The translations under genes were made by a program, and so were the position numbers. DNA of 64,000 nt. Source: Flaviflagellibacter rhizophilus (lineage in GTDB: Bacteria > Pseudomonadota > Alphaproteobacteria > Rhizobiales > Methylopilaceae). Numbering within the stretch: the stretch's first letter is position 1; every line of letters begins with the position of its first letter. Below, piece after piece: positions 1 through 8,735 of the stretch. The notes beneath the pieces are model-generated. The model did no database searches. It worked only from the letters and a program-made list of their open reading frames with translations, and was not told where the DNA came from. The DNA is taken from contig NZ_JAXAFJ010000001.1 of assembly GCF_033898525.1 (NCBI RefSeq), positions 700,846-764,845 of the forward strand, written 5' to 3'.

Positions 1-1023
1 GCGCTTCTCAGCCTCACCGGCGGCTTGCAAAACCCGTTTGCGCTCCTGTTCCTGGCGCCGGTGCTGATTTCCGCCACCGCTCTGCCGCCACCACAGACCA
101 CATTGCTGGGCCTGCTCGCCTTTTGCTGCGCCAGCCTGCTGATCCCCTTCCACCTGCCGCTGCCATGGCCGGACGGCTCCTTCGAACTGCCCAAGCTGTA
201 TCTGCTGGGCGTGTGGGTGGCCGTCACCCTCTCGCTGGTCTTCATCAGCACTTATGCGTGGCGGGTGGCGGAGGAAAACCGCCAGATGTCCGAAGCGCTC
301 GCAGCCACCGAACTGGTGCTGGCCCGCGAACAGCACATCTCCGCGCTCGATGGCCTTGCCGCCGCCGCCGCCCACGAGCTCGGCACGCCCTTGGCCACCA
401 TCCGGCTCGTGGCGCGCGAACTGGAGCGCTCGATGCCAGACGAGGGACCGATGAAGGACGACATCGTTCTTCTTCGCGAACAGGTCGATCGCTGCCGCGA
501 CATCCTCCGCAAGCTGACCTCGCTCCACGAGGAAGGAGCCCCCCACGCCCAGATGGCGCTCAGCACGCTCATCGAGGAGGTGGCGGCTCCCCACCGCGAG
601 TTCGGCGTCGAGATCGCAATCGTGGCACGCGGATCCGATGCAGCCGAACCGGTGGTGCTCCGCAATCCCGCGATCCTGTACGGCCTGGGCAATCTGGTGG
701 AGAACGCGGTCGATTTCGCGCGTGCCAAGGTCTGGATCGATGCGGGATGGACGGCGGATCAGGTCGCGGTGACCATCACGGACGATGGCCCGGGTTTCTC
801 CCCCGAGGTTCTGGCCCGCCTGGGGGATCCCTACCTCACCACACGCGGCCCGCGCAGTGGAGAAGATCGCGAGCGACCCGGCCTCGGACTAGGCGTCTTC
901 ATCGCCAAGACCCTGCTTGAGCGCACGGGGGGCCGGGTGGAATTCGAGAACGGCGCTACGGGCGCCGTGGTGCGCGTGGTCTGGCCTCGCACCAGCTTCG
1001 AGGACGGGCGCGATCAGGGCTGA
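1..1023 (+). CDS. regB: RegB/PrrB/ActS-type redox sensor histidine kinase, 5' end outside window
   Basis: This is the C-terminal 340 residues of an inner-membrane sensor kinase that phosphorylates RegA/ActR in response to respiratory redox state. The frame is open from base 1, and the visible protein starts inside the family's conserved GGxxNPF loop (GGLQNPF), the ubiquinone-sensing motif of RegB. Three hydrophobic stretches follow. The H-box HELGTPL has its His at visible residue 125. A Cys in QVDRCRDIL (visible residue 165) lies where RegB carries its redox-active cysteine. The N-box (GNLVENAVDF), G1 (DDGPGFS) and G2 (GLGLGVFIAK) complete the ATPase domain. The regulator gene follows 100 bp downstream, which is the classical pairing. 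The assignment is firm; the true start lies upstream of the window. Confidence 0.93.
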   Translation, partial: ALLSLTGGLQNPFALLFLAPVLISATALPPPQTTLLGLLAFCCASLLIPFHLPLPWPDGSFELPKLYLLGVWVAVTLSLVFISTYAWRVAEENRQMSEALAATELVLAREQHISALDGLAAAAAHELGTPLATIRLVARELERSMPDEGPMKDDIVLLREQVDRCRDILRKLTSLHEEGAPHAQMALSTLIEEVAAPHREFGVEIAIVARGSDAAEPVVLRNPAILYGLGNLVENAVDFARAKVWIDAGWTADQVAVTITDDGPGFSPEVLARLGDPYLTTRGPRSGEDRERPGLGLGVFIAKTLLERTGGRVEFENGATGAVVRVVWPRTSFEDGRDQG

Positions 1024-1123
1024 TCCCCATGTCTCCGGCCCCTTTCTCTTGTGTCATGGGACCGTTGCACAATAGATGTGCTGCAAACAACGCCCATGAG
1101 GGCACCTGCAAGCAGGTATAAGA

Positions 1124-1675
1124 ATGATCGAGGAAGCCCACCCGCCCTCCGGCGAGCTGTCACTGCTGATCGTCGATGACGACAAGGCGTTCGTGCAACG
1201 CCTTGCTCGCGCGATGGAGGGGCGCGGCTATGAAGTGTCCGTCGCCGAAAGCGTGCGCGAAGGGCTGCAACTGGTGGAAAGCCGCTGCCCCGCTTACGCC
1301 GTGGTGGACATGCGGCTGGGCGACGGCAACGGGCTCGATGTCATCTCGGCCCTGAAGCAGCGCCGCCCCGAGGCCCGTGGCATCGTGCTGACCGGCTACG
1401 GCAATATCGCGACCGCCGTCACCGCAGTGAAGATGGGCGCCATCGACTACCTCGCCAAACCCGCCGACGCGGACGAGATCCACGCCGCCCTGATGGCGCA
1501 GCCGGACCACAAGCCGACGCCGCCCGAAAATCCGATGTCGGCGGACCGGGTTCGCTGGGAACACATCCAGCGGGTCTACGAATTGTGCGGACGAAATGTC
1601 TCGGAAACCGCGCGCCGCCTCAGCATGCATCGCCGCACGCTGCAGCGCATCCTGGCCAAGCGCGCGCCGCGCTGA
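1124..1675 (+). CDS. regA: RegA/PrrA/ActR response regulator
   Basis: A 183-residue two-domain regulator and partner of the upstream RegB kinase. The receiver domain spans about residues 12-125, with acidic pocket DDD at 18-20, phospho-acceptor Asp62 in VVDMRLGDG, Thr90 and Lys112. A short proline-containing linker (about 131-138) precedes a Fis-type helix-turn-helix (about 145-180, VSETARRLSMHRRTLQRIL). This is the characteristic short RegA layout without an AAA domain. In related bacteria the pair controls electron-transport, carbon, nitrogen and redox genes. The ATG lies 100 bp after the kinase stop, so it may have its own promoter. Its TGA abuts, with no gap, the stop codon of the convergent mmcB-like gene. 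Confidence 0.95.
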   Translation: MIEEAHPPSGELSLLIVDDDKAFVQRLARAMEGRGYEVSVAESVREGLQLVESRCPAYAVVDMRLGDGNGLDVISALKQRRPEARGIVLTGYGNIATAVTAVKMGAIDYLAKPADADEIHAALMAQPDHKPTPPENPMSADRVRWEHIQRVYELCGRNVSETARRLSMHRRTLQRILAKRAPR

Positions 1676-2224
1676 TCAGGCGGCCTCGTCGCCGATCTCC
1701 GGATCGCAGAGGCGATGCAGACGCAGCGCCGTGGTGTGCGCGAGGTGCAGCGCCATGTGGCGTCGCGTGGCGCCGGCGAGTGCATGTTCCTCCGGCTCCC
1801 GCATGATCTGGGCGCCGTAGCGATCGGCCATGATGAGACCCGCCTCTTCGGGGATCACCTCCAGCGGGAAGCGGCTGTCGACGGCGAAGTACAGCCGGTC
1901 GCAATGGGCGCGATAGTCCTCCCATTTGTGGTCCGCGCGGAAGTCGGCGAGGCACGACTTGATCTCGACGATCCAGATCCGGCCCTTTGGACACACCGCC
2001 ACGAGATCCGCCCGGCGCCCGGAAGCCAGGGCGACCTCCGGCACGCAGGCAAGCCCCAGCGACCTCATCAGTCGCATGGAGCCACGCGCGATCTCAATCG
2101 CCCCCGGTGACTGGCGCCCGTCTGCGCGGACCCGGCCGGCGGCGCCCAGCGCCTCCAGAATCCCGTTTTGTTCCATTTCGTCAGCTAACCGCGAAGGCTG
2201 CCGACGTGCAAGAGGCCGCGTCAT
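1676..2224 (-). CDS. mmcB: MmcB family DNA repair protein
   Basis: A 182-residue protein resembling MmcB, an alphaproteobacterial damage-inducible protein that in Caulobacter contributes to mitomycin C resistance together with the ImuA/ImuB/DnaE2 mutasome genes. It has the PD-(D/E)xK nuclease-like arrangement: Glu63 in VPEVAL, RADLVAV (Asp73) and VEIKS (Glu87, Lys89). The fold suggests DNA binding or cleavage; that activity is inferred. The ATG at 2224 has a purine-rich AGGGGG stretch about 7 nt upstream. It is transcribed convergently with regA and lies 36 bp downstream of the RND permease stop on the same strand, so it could be read through from that operon. No LexA box was identified by eye. 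Confidence 0.85.
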   Translation of the reverse strand: MTRPLARRQPSRLADEMEQNGILEALGAAGRVRADGRQSPGAIEIARGSMRLMRSLGLACVPEVALASGRRADLVAVCPKGRIWIVEIKSCLADFRADHKWEDYRAHCDRLYFAVDSRFPLEVIPEEAGLIMADRYGAQIMREPEEHALAGATRRHMALHLAHTTALRLHRLCDPEIGDEAA

Positions 2225-2260
2225 GCGCGGCCCCCTGGAAGTCTTCGGGCAGCGGTGCTG

Positions 2261-5200
2261 CTAGTCGTCGTCGTGAACTGGCGCCGCCGGCTTCAGCTTC
2301 GGTGCCGGGCGGAAGCGCAGCACCAGAAGCCGGATCGTGACGTAGAACACCGGGGTCAGGACGAGGCCGAGAATGGTCACGCCGACCATGCCGAACGCGA
2401 CCGAGGTGCCCAGCGCCTGCCGCAGTTCGGAGCCGGCGCCGGTGGCAATCGCCAGCGGAACCACGCCGAGCGTGAAGGCAAGCGATGTCATCAGGATCGG
2501 GCGCAGGCGCAGGCGGCACGCTTCGATGGCCGCGTCCACGGGATTGCGTCCCTCATCCTCGGCCTGTCGCGCGAACTCCACGATCAGGATGGCGTTCTTG
2601 GCGGCAAGCCCGATCAGCACCACGAAGCCGACCTGCGTCAGGATGTTGTTGTCCTGCCCTCGCAGGATCACACCCGTCAGGGCGGCGAGGATGGACAGCG
2701 GCACGATCAGGATGATCGAGAGCGGCAGCGCCCAGCTTTCATACTGCGCGGCCAGCAGGAGGAAGACGAACAGGATTGCCAGCGCGAAGATGCTTGTCGA
2801 ACTTCCGGCATTGCGCTCCTGGAAGGCAAGCTCGGTCCATTCGAAGCTGACGCCCGGTGGCAATGTCTTGGCCGCGATCTCCTCCATCGCGATCAGCGCA
2901 TCGCCGCTGGACACGCCGGGCGCGGCGCCGCCGCTGATGCCGATCGAATTGTAGAGATTGTGGCGGGTCACGAGATATGGACCCGTCGCGCCTTCCAGCG
3001 TTACGACGCTGCCGAGCGGCACCAGCGCACCCGTCGATGAACGCACCTTGATGGACGTGATGTCGGAAGGCTCGATGCGGTAGGGCGCATCGGCTTGCAG
3101 GTTCACCTGGAAGGAGCGCCCGAACGCCGTGAAGTCGTTCACATAGGCCGAGCCGATATAGCTTTGCAGCGCCTGGAAGATGTTGCCGATGGGCACATTC
3201 AGGATCTGGGCCTTCTCGCGGTCGACATTCACGAACAGCTGCGGAGAACGTGTGTTGAACGTGGTGTAGACGCCCGCGAGGCGCGGATCCTGCGCCGCGG
3301 CGGCGACCACGGCCTGCGCGGCCTGCTCCAGCGGTCGAAGGCCCGCGCCCGTGCGGTCCTGCACCTGCATGTTGAAGCCGCCGCCTCGTCCGAGACCCTG
3401 AACCGAGGGCGGCTTGATGACGATGGTGAAGCCTTCCTCGATGGCGAACAGACGCTTCTGCGCCTCTGCCACGACAACGTCGGCCGTCAGCCCGCTCTTC
3501 AGCCGGTTCTCGAAGCTGTCGAAGATGATGAAGCCGGTCGCGGCATTCGACGCCGCCGAGAATGTGGCGCCCGAGAAGCCGGCAATGCCGACGACATGGG
3601 AGATGCCGGGCACCCCGCGCAGGATGTCGGTGGCGCGGTGCACCACGTCGTCGGTGCGCTGCAGCGAGGCGCCTTCCGGCAGCTGCACGACCGCGATGGC
3701 GTAGCTCTGGTCCGTCTCCGGGATGAACCCGGTTGGCACGCGGTTGGAGATCCACCACGTGGCGCCGAGAAGACCCACATAGACCAGCAGGAACAGCGCC
3801 TTGTGCCGCACCGAGAAGCCGACGCTGCGCGAATAGCCGTGCGACAGCCGGTCGAAATTTCGGTTGAACAGGTTCGCGCCGCGCTGGAGCAGGCCCGGCT
3901 TCTCCGTGTGCTTGTGCGGCTTGAGCAGGATGGCCGCGAGGGCCGGCGATAGAGTCAGCGAGTTGATCGCGGAGATGATCGTCGCGGTGGCGATGGTCAG
4001 GGCGAACTGCTGATAGAACAGACCGGAAATGCCCGGCACGAACGCGGTGGGAATGAACACCGCCGACAGCACTAGCGCGATGGCGATGACCGCCACGCCG
4101 ACCTCGTCCATCGTGATGTGCGCTGCCTCGCGCGGCGTCTTGCCCTCGGCGAGATTTCGCTCGACGTTCTCCACGACCACGATGGCGTCGTCGACCACGA
4201 TGCCGATGGCGAGGATGAGGCCGAACAGGGTCAGCATGTTCAGCGAGTAGCCGAACGCGCTCATCACCGCGAAGGTGCCGATCAGCGACACCGGAATGGC
4301 GGCGATGGGGATCAGCGCCGCGCGCCATGACTGGAGGAAGATCAGCACCACGATGACGACGAGCGCCACCGCTTCCCAGATTGTGGCCGTGACGGCCTCG
4401 ATCGAGGCCTCCACGAACTGCGTGGGGTTGTAGACGATGTCGTAGGCCAGGCCGGGCGGGAACTCGGCCCTCAGGGTTTCCATCTGGGCGCGAACGGCCG
4501 CAGCCGCCGACACGGCGTTGGAGCCCGGACGCTGCTGGATGGCGATGCCGACCGAGTACTGGTTGTCGAGGTACGAGTTCGACGCATACTGGCGGGCGCC
4601 GAATTCGATGCGGGCCACGTCCTTGAGGCGGATCAGGCGCCCTTCCTCGGATTTGATGATGACGTCCTTGAACTGATCGGGCGTTCGGAAACGGCCCGCG
4701 GTCGTCACCGTCACCTGGAAGTCGGCGGCATTGGGCTGCGGAGGCGCGCCCAGCGAGCCGCCGGAGACCTGCACGTTCTGTTCCTGCAGCGCGGCAGTCA
4801 CATCCGTCGCGGCGAGGCCATAGGCGGACAGCTTCGCGGGATCGAGCCAGATGCGCAGGCTCAGTTCGCGAAGGCCGAACAGCTGGATGTCGCCAACGCC
4901 CTCGATGCGCTGGATCACGTCGCGGATGTTCAGATAGGCGTAGTTCGAGACGTAGAGCTCATCGAGGCTCTTGTCGGGCGAGAACAGGTTGACGAGCAGG
5001 AGGAAGTCCGACGCCGCCTTGTTGACGCTGACGCCGAGCTGGCGCACCTCGGCCGGCAGGCGCGGCTCGGCCGCATTCACGCGGTTCTGCACCTGCACCT
5101 GCGCGATGTCGGTGTCCGTGCCGATGGCGAAGGTGACGGTGATGGACAGCACGCCATCGCCCGTTGCCTGCGAGGACATGTAGATCATGCCCTCGACGCC

Positions 5201-5416
5201 GTTGATCTGCTGCTCGATGGGCGCGGCCACCGTTTCGGCAATCGTTTCCGCAGATGCGCCGGGATAGGTCGCGGTGACGCGAACGGTCGGCGGCGCGATC
5301 GTGGGGTATTGGGCAATCGGCAGCTGGAACAAAGCCGTGATGCCGATGACCATCAGAATGATGGAAATGACCGACGCGAAGATCGGCCGGTCGACGAAGA
5401 AGTGTCCGAATTTCAT
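2261..5416 (-). CDS. RND multidrug efflux permease (HAE-1 / AcrB-MexB type)
   Basis: A 1051-residue inner-membrane proton/drug antiporter of full family length. The N-terminus MKFGHFFVDRPIFASVISI is the typical start, with TM1 followed by a periplasmic porter domain. TM4 carries GIVVDDAIVVVENVER with the conserved Asp pair of the proton relay, and the second half repeats the fold (for example LIGLAAKNAILIVEFARQ in TM10). The C-terminus is basic and proline-rich and ends DDD. It lies 10 bp downstream of the membrane-fusion protein gene and must be co-transcribed with it. No outer membrane factor and no TetR-type regulator are adjacent, so it probably uses a TolC-like channel encoded elsewhere. 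The substrate cannot be read from sequence. Confidence 0.96.
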   Translation of the reverse strand: MKFGHFFVDRPIFASVISIILMVIGITALFQLPIAQYPTIAPPTVRVTATYPGASAETIAETVAAPIEQQINGVEGMIYMSSQATGDGVLSITVTFAIGTDTDIAQVQVQNRVNAAEPRLPAEVRQLGVSVNKAASDFLLLVNLFSPDKSLDELYVSNYAYLNIRDVIQRIEGVGDIQLFGLRELSLRIWLDPAKLSAYGLAATDVTAALQEQNVQVSGGSLGAPPQPNAADFQVTVTTAGRFRTPDQFKDVIIKSEEGRLIRLKDVARIEFGARQYASNSYLDNQYSVGIAIQQRPGSNAVSAAAAVRAQMETLRAEFPPGLAYDIVYNPTQFVEASIEAVTATIWEAVALVVIVVLIFLQSWRAALIPIAAIPVSLIGTFAVMSAFGYSLNMLTLFGLILAIGIVVDDAIVVVENVERNLAEGKTPREAAHITMDEVGVAVIAIALVLSAVFIPTAFVPGISGLFYQQFALTIATATIISAINSLTLSPALAAILLKPHKHTEKPGLLQRGANLFNRNFDRLSHGYSRSVGFSVRHKALFLLVYVGLLGATWWISNRVPTGFIPETDQSYAIAVVQLPEGASLQRTDDVVHRATDILRGVPGISHVVGIAGFSGATFSAASNAATGFIIFDSFENRLKSGLTADVVVAEAQKRLFAIEEGFTIVIKPPSVQGLGRGGGFNMQVQDRTGAGLRPLEQAAQAVVAAAAQDPRLAGVYTTFNTRSPQLFVNVDREKAQILNVPIGNIFQALQSYIGSAYVNDFTAFGRSFQVNLQADAPYRIEPSDITSIKVRSSTGALVPLGSVVTLEGATGPYLVTRHNLYNSIGISGGAAPGVSSGDALIAMEEIAAKTLPPGVSFEWTELAFQERNAGSSTSIFALAILFVFLLLAAQYESWALPLSIILIVPLSILAALTGVILRGQDNNILTQVGFVVLIGLAAKNAILIVEFARQAEDEGRNPVDAAIEACRLRLRPILMTSLAFTLGVVPLAIATGAGSELRQALGTSVAFGMVGVTILGLVLTPVFYVTIRLLVLRFRPAPKLKPAAPVHDDD

Positions 5417-5426
5417 CGAGGGTGCC

Positions 5427-6590
5427 TCAGCCGGCCGTGTTCTGCGGCTTGGTCAGGTCCTCGGGAACCTTCAGTTCCGTCGGCTGCGGTGTCACCTTGG
5501 CGCCGGGGCGGGCGCGCATCAGGCCGTTCACGATGATCTGGTCGTCAGGACCAAGGCCCTCGCGAATGACGCGGAAGCCCTGGAACAGGCCGCCGGTCTT
5601 CACCGGACGCGGCTGCACCGTGCCGTCCGCGCCGACGCCCATGACGATGCTGCGCGTCTGGTCCTGCATGATGGCGTCGTTCGGCACCAGCATGGCTTCA
5701 TAGGCGCCGCCGGTGGACATCTTCACCCGGCCGAACTGGCCGGGCGTGATGAGGCTGTTGGCGTTCGGCAGCACCGCCCGCACGCGAATGGTGCCGGTGG
5801 CCTGGTCGATGGAATTGTCCACGAAGTCGAGCTTCGCCTCATGCGTGAAGTCGGTCTCGTCGGGAAGGGACAGGAACACAGGCGGGCTTTCTGCGGTGCC
5901 GGCGCCCTTGCCCACGCGCTGGCGCTGATAGGCAAGGTAGCTCTGCTCATCCACGTCGAAGTAGAAATGGATGGGATCGTACTGAACGATCGTGGTCAGC
6001 AGCGTGCCGCCGCTGCCGGAGGCGATGAGGTTGCCTTCGGTCACGAGCTTGCGGCCGACGCGGCCGGAGACCGGGGCGCGAAGTTCGGTGTAGCCAAGGT
6101 TCAGCTGGGCCGCCTCGATCTCCGCGCGGCTCGCCGTCAGATTAGCCTGTGCCTGCAGGAAGGTCTGCTGCCGCTGCTGGAGCGCCTGCTCGGCGATGTT
6201 GCCGCTCTGGCGCAATTCGCGGGCGCGGTTCACCTCAGCCTGCGCGAGGTCCAGCACCGTCTGGTTGCCCTGCGCGGCGGCCTGGGCCTGACGCAGCGCC
6301 GCCTCGAACTGGCGAGGATCGATCTTGAAGAGCAGGTCGCCCGCCTTCACTTCCTGACCGTCGCGGAAGTTGACGGATTGCAGCGCACCCGACACCTGCG
6401 CGCGGATCTCGACAGAAGCCACGGCTTCGAAACGGCCGGGAAACTCGAGCCAGTCCACCACCTGGCGGGTGACCGGCTTCGCCACCGAGACCGGCGGCGC
6501 GGGAGGCGCCCCTTGGGCAAGCACCTCAGCAGCCGGCAGTGACAGGACGAGAACAGCCGCGAGCGTGCGACCGAAGAAGGACATGCGCAT
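5427..6590 (-). CDS. RND efflux periplasmic adaptor (membrane fusion protein)
   Basis: A 387-residue periplasmic adaptor linking the RND permease to an outer membrane channel. There is an N-terminal signal sequence (about 1-26, hydrophobic AAVLVLSLPAAEVLA). Next come a split biotinyl-lipoyl domain beginning VEIRAQVSGALQSV, a long alpha-helical hairpin with many Gln and Ala residues (about 95-165), the second lipoyl half (LRAPVSGRVGRKLV), and beta-barrel and membrane-proximal domains (TPGQFGRVKM). No Cys follows the signal, so it is not a typical lipoprotein. The ATG at 6590 has GAGG about 5 nt upstream. It is the first gene of the efflux pair. Confidence 0.95.
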   Translation of the reverse strand: MRMSFFGRTLAAVLVLSLPAAEVLAQGAPPAPPVSVAKPVTRQVVDWLEFPGRFEAVASVEIRAQVSGALQSVNFRDGQEVKAGDLLFKIDPRQFEAALRQAQAAAQGNQTVLDLAQAEVNRARELRQSGNIAEQALQQRQQTFLQAQANLTASRAEIEAAQLNLGYTELRAPVSGRVGRKLVTEGNLIASGSGGTLLTTIVQYDPIHFYFDVDEQSYLAYQRQRVGKGAGTAESPPVFLSLPDETDFTHEAKLDFVDNSIDQATGTIRVRAVLPNANSLITPGQFGRVKMSTGGAYEAMLVPNDAIMQDQTRSIVMGVGADGTVQPRPVKTGGLFQGFRVIREGLGPDDQIIVNGLMRARPGAKVTPQPTELKVPEDLTKPQNTAG

Positions 6591-6725
6591 ATAAGCCTCG
6601 AGGGGGCCGGAACGATCGCCAACATCATGCGACCGCGAAGGGACTGCAACCTTAGCGTCCCCTATAAAACATCATTGTTGCGGCAGTGCCACGCTTCTTT
6701 TGGCCACCGAGCTTCTACGTAGCGC

Positions 6726-8195
6726 CTATGCCGCGCGGCGCGGCACGGGCCTTTCGCTCTCGGGCGCAGCGCTCTCGCCGGGCGTCCCACTGCAGACGTA
6801 TCGCGCGTCCTCATCGACCGCCCACACGTCGTGGATGCGGCGTCCGGCGATGATGTTCCGGGCGGTCAGCATGGCCGTCAACACCGCGTGGTCATGATCG
6901 GTGTCCCGGTGCATGCCGTTGCGGCCGACGAGGTGCAGCGTTGGATAGGTGGTCTCCAGGTCCAGTTGGACGATCCTGACCTGCCCGGCATAGAACTCGT
7001 CGTAAACGGGATAGGCCTTGGGCTGACGCACGACGCAGGCATCCACCACCGCTTGTGGCGCAAGCCCCATCGCAGCCATCTCGCGCTTGGCCAGGTCGAC
7101 CAGCACGGAATCATCCGCGGACCACAGGCCGTCTTCCTCCAGGCAGAAATACTGGAGACCGAAGCAGGCATATCCCTCGTGTGGCACGAGCTCGGGCGAC
7201 CAGGCGCGGAAGTTCAGAACCCGGCCGACCTGCAATGACGGGTCGTGGACGTGGATGCAGGTGTCTTCGAACAGGTCGCGGTCCGATCGGGCGATCAGCG
7301 CCACGGTGATGAGATCGCGATATCTGAGCTCGCGTGCGTGGAGCAGGCTGATCGGCTTCGGCAGGATCAGGTCGACAAGGTCACGGATGGGAGCGGACGA
7401 CACCACGTTGCGCGCGATGAAGGTCTCGACCTCGCCGTTCGCGAGACGCGCCGTCACGGTCCACGAGCCGGACTTGTCGTTCCAGGTCAATCGCTCGAGC
7501 TTGCGGCCCAGGAGCACGCGCCCTCCCCGTGCCCGGATCTTCTCGGCGGCGGCCTCCCACACCATGCCGGGGCCTCGCCTTGGGTAGCGGAAGCTCTTGC
7601 CGGCTTCCCCGGTGCGGGGCTTCAGCCCCAATGCGGCCCTGAAAGCGGAGAGGGGATCGAACGCCTTGATGCGGTGGCCCATCCAGCCCGGCGAAACGTC
7701 GTCGCACGACATGCGCCACACCTTCTCGACATAGGGCCGGAAGAAGATGGAAAAGAACCGCTCGCCGTACTGGTTGCGCACGCGTTCATGGAAGGTGCGG
7801 GGCTGCGGGATGGGGCGGAGCCGCGCCCAGGCATGGGACAGCATGCAGGACGCGCCCTGCACCACTCCGAGATTGCGCAGCGCTTCGACAGCCTTCAGCG
7901 GATACGAATAGAACTTGCCGCCATGGAAGATGCGCGAGATCTGTGGACGCTCGATGAAGCCCTCGGGCAGGATCTCATTCCAGAGATCCACCACCTCCTC
8001 GGACTTCGAGACGAAGCGGTGCCCCCCGATGTCCAGCAGGAAGCCCTTGTAGTCCACCGAGCGGCTGATGCCGCCGACATGAACCGGGTCCTGTTCAAGG
8101 ACGACAACCTCGCGGCCTTCCCTGGCCAGCAGATAAGCGGCGCTCAGTCCTGCGGGACCGGCCCCCACAACCAGCGTTTCAACGTTACGGATCAT
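6726..8195 (-). CDS. FAD/NAD(P)-dependent oxidoreductase, UDP-galactopyranose-mutase/amine-oxidase-like
   Basis: A flavoprotein of 489 residues. The N-terminal Rossmann motif VVGAGPAGLSAAYLL and a Glu-ending second strand (VVVLEQDP) bind FAD. GGISRSV and LLDIGGHRF resemble the substrate-side loops of UDP-galactopyranose mutases and protoporphyrinogen-oxidase-like enzymes. A C-terminal FAD-contact segment reads LHLVGRNGMHRDTDHDHA. Proteins of this kind often sit in glycan or polysaccharide loci, but no sugar gene is adjacent here, so the substrate is unknown. I prefer the ATG at 8195, with AGGA about 11 nt upstream, over the in-frame ATG at 8267. The latter has no Shine-Dalgarno and would add 24 residues that do not look like part of the fold. 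It is monocistronic, 135 bp from the efflux adaptor start. Confidence 0.8.
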   Translation of the reverse strand: MIRNVETLVVGAGPAGLSAAYLLAREGREVVVLEQDPVHVGGISRSVDYKGFLLDIGGHRFVSKSEEVVDLWNEILPEGFIERPQISRIFHGGKFYSYPLKAVEALRNLGVVQGASCMLSHAWARLRPIPQPRTFHERVRNQYGERFFSIFFRPYVEKVWRMSCDDVSPGWMGHRIKAFDPLSAFRAALGLKPRTGEAGKSFRYPRRGPGMVWEAAAEKIRARGGRVLLGRKLERLTWNDKSGSWTVTARLANGEVETFIARNVVSSAPIRDLVDLILPKPISLLHARELRYRDLITVALIARSDRDLFEDTCIHVHDPSLQVGRVLNFRAWSPELVPHEGYACFGLQYFCLEEDGLWSADDSVLVDLAKREMAAMGLAPQAVVDACVVRQPKAYPVYDEFYAGQVRIVQLDLETTYPTLHLVGRNGMHRDTDHDHAVLTAMLTARNIIAGRRIHDVWAVDEDARYVCSGTPGESAAPESERPVPRRAA

Positions 8196-8392
8196 CGGGG
8201 CGGCGTTCCTGGTCTGGATGTCGCCGGAAGAACCGGCTGCCCTGACGGGCGGATGTCCAGCCATCATCGCGCACGAAACTTTAGGACCGGTAACCTTGCC
8301 CGGAAAGCCGCGAGGTATTCGGGGGCCGGATCAGGGCCAGAACGTGCGCGGTCTGCTTGCCCCCACGCGGCCTGCCGACCTGCCGAGGCAGG

Positions 8393-8638
8393 TCAATCGT
8401 CGCGCGAGAGGTCGCGCTCGGGTGCCGCGGCGGCGAAGCGGGCGATCTCCGACCGCATGAAATCAACCATGTCCCCGCCGGCCGCCTCCATCAGTTCGGC
8501 GGCGGACAGCCCTCGCTCCCCGGCATCGGCCATGCAGGCCTGCGCCAGGGCTTCTGCTGCACCGGCATCGGTGGTCGCGACGTTCTGGACGGTCCATCCG
8601 GTCAGGAAGGTCAGGGCTGAGGGACGCTCTACGGTCAC
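8393..8638 (-). CDS. Small protein, possibly DUF768-like
   Basis: An 81-residue acidic, Ala-rich protein with a GTG start at 8638. The pattern FLTGWTVQNV near the N-terminus followed by helical segments (ALAQACMADAGERGLSAAELME and MVDFMRSEIARF) resembles the small DUF768 family common in Mesorhizobium and relatives. That is a resemblance by eye only. It has no signal peptide or membrane helix. Its stop lies within a perfect 8-bp inverted repeat (8377-8394) that may form a short 3' hairpin. The function is unknown. The neighbours (oxidoreductase, cell-wall hydrolase) do not suggest a role. Confidence 0.5.
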   Translation of the reverse strand: MTVERPSALTFLTGWTVQNVATTDAGAAEALAQACMADAGERGLSAAELMEAAGGDMVDFMRSEIARFAAAAPERDLSRDD

Positions 8639-8735
8639 GGAAAGGAGGCTCCGAACGGGAAGGTGCTCCCGTCTAGCGCAAGCGCTCGCGATGCGGAACC
8701 TTCAAACGTCGGGCTGTGCGCTTGCGAGCCAGCGC

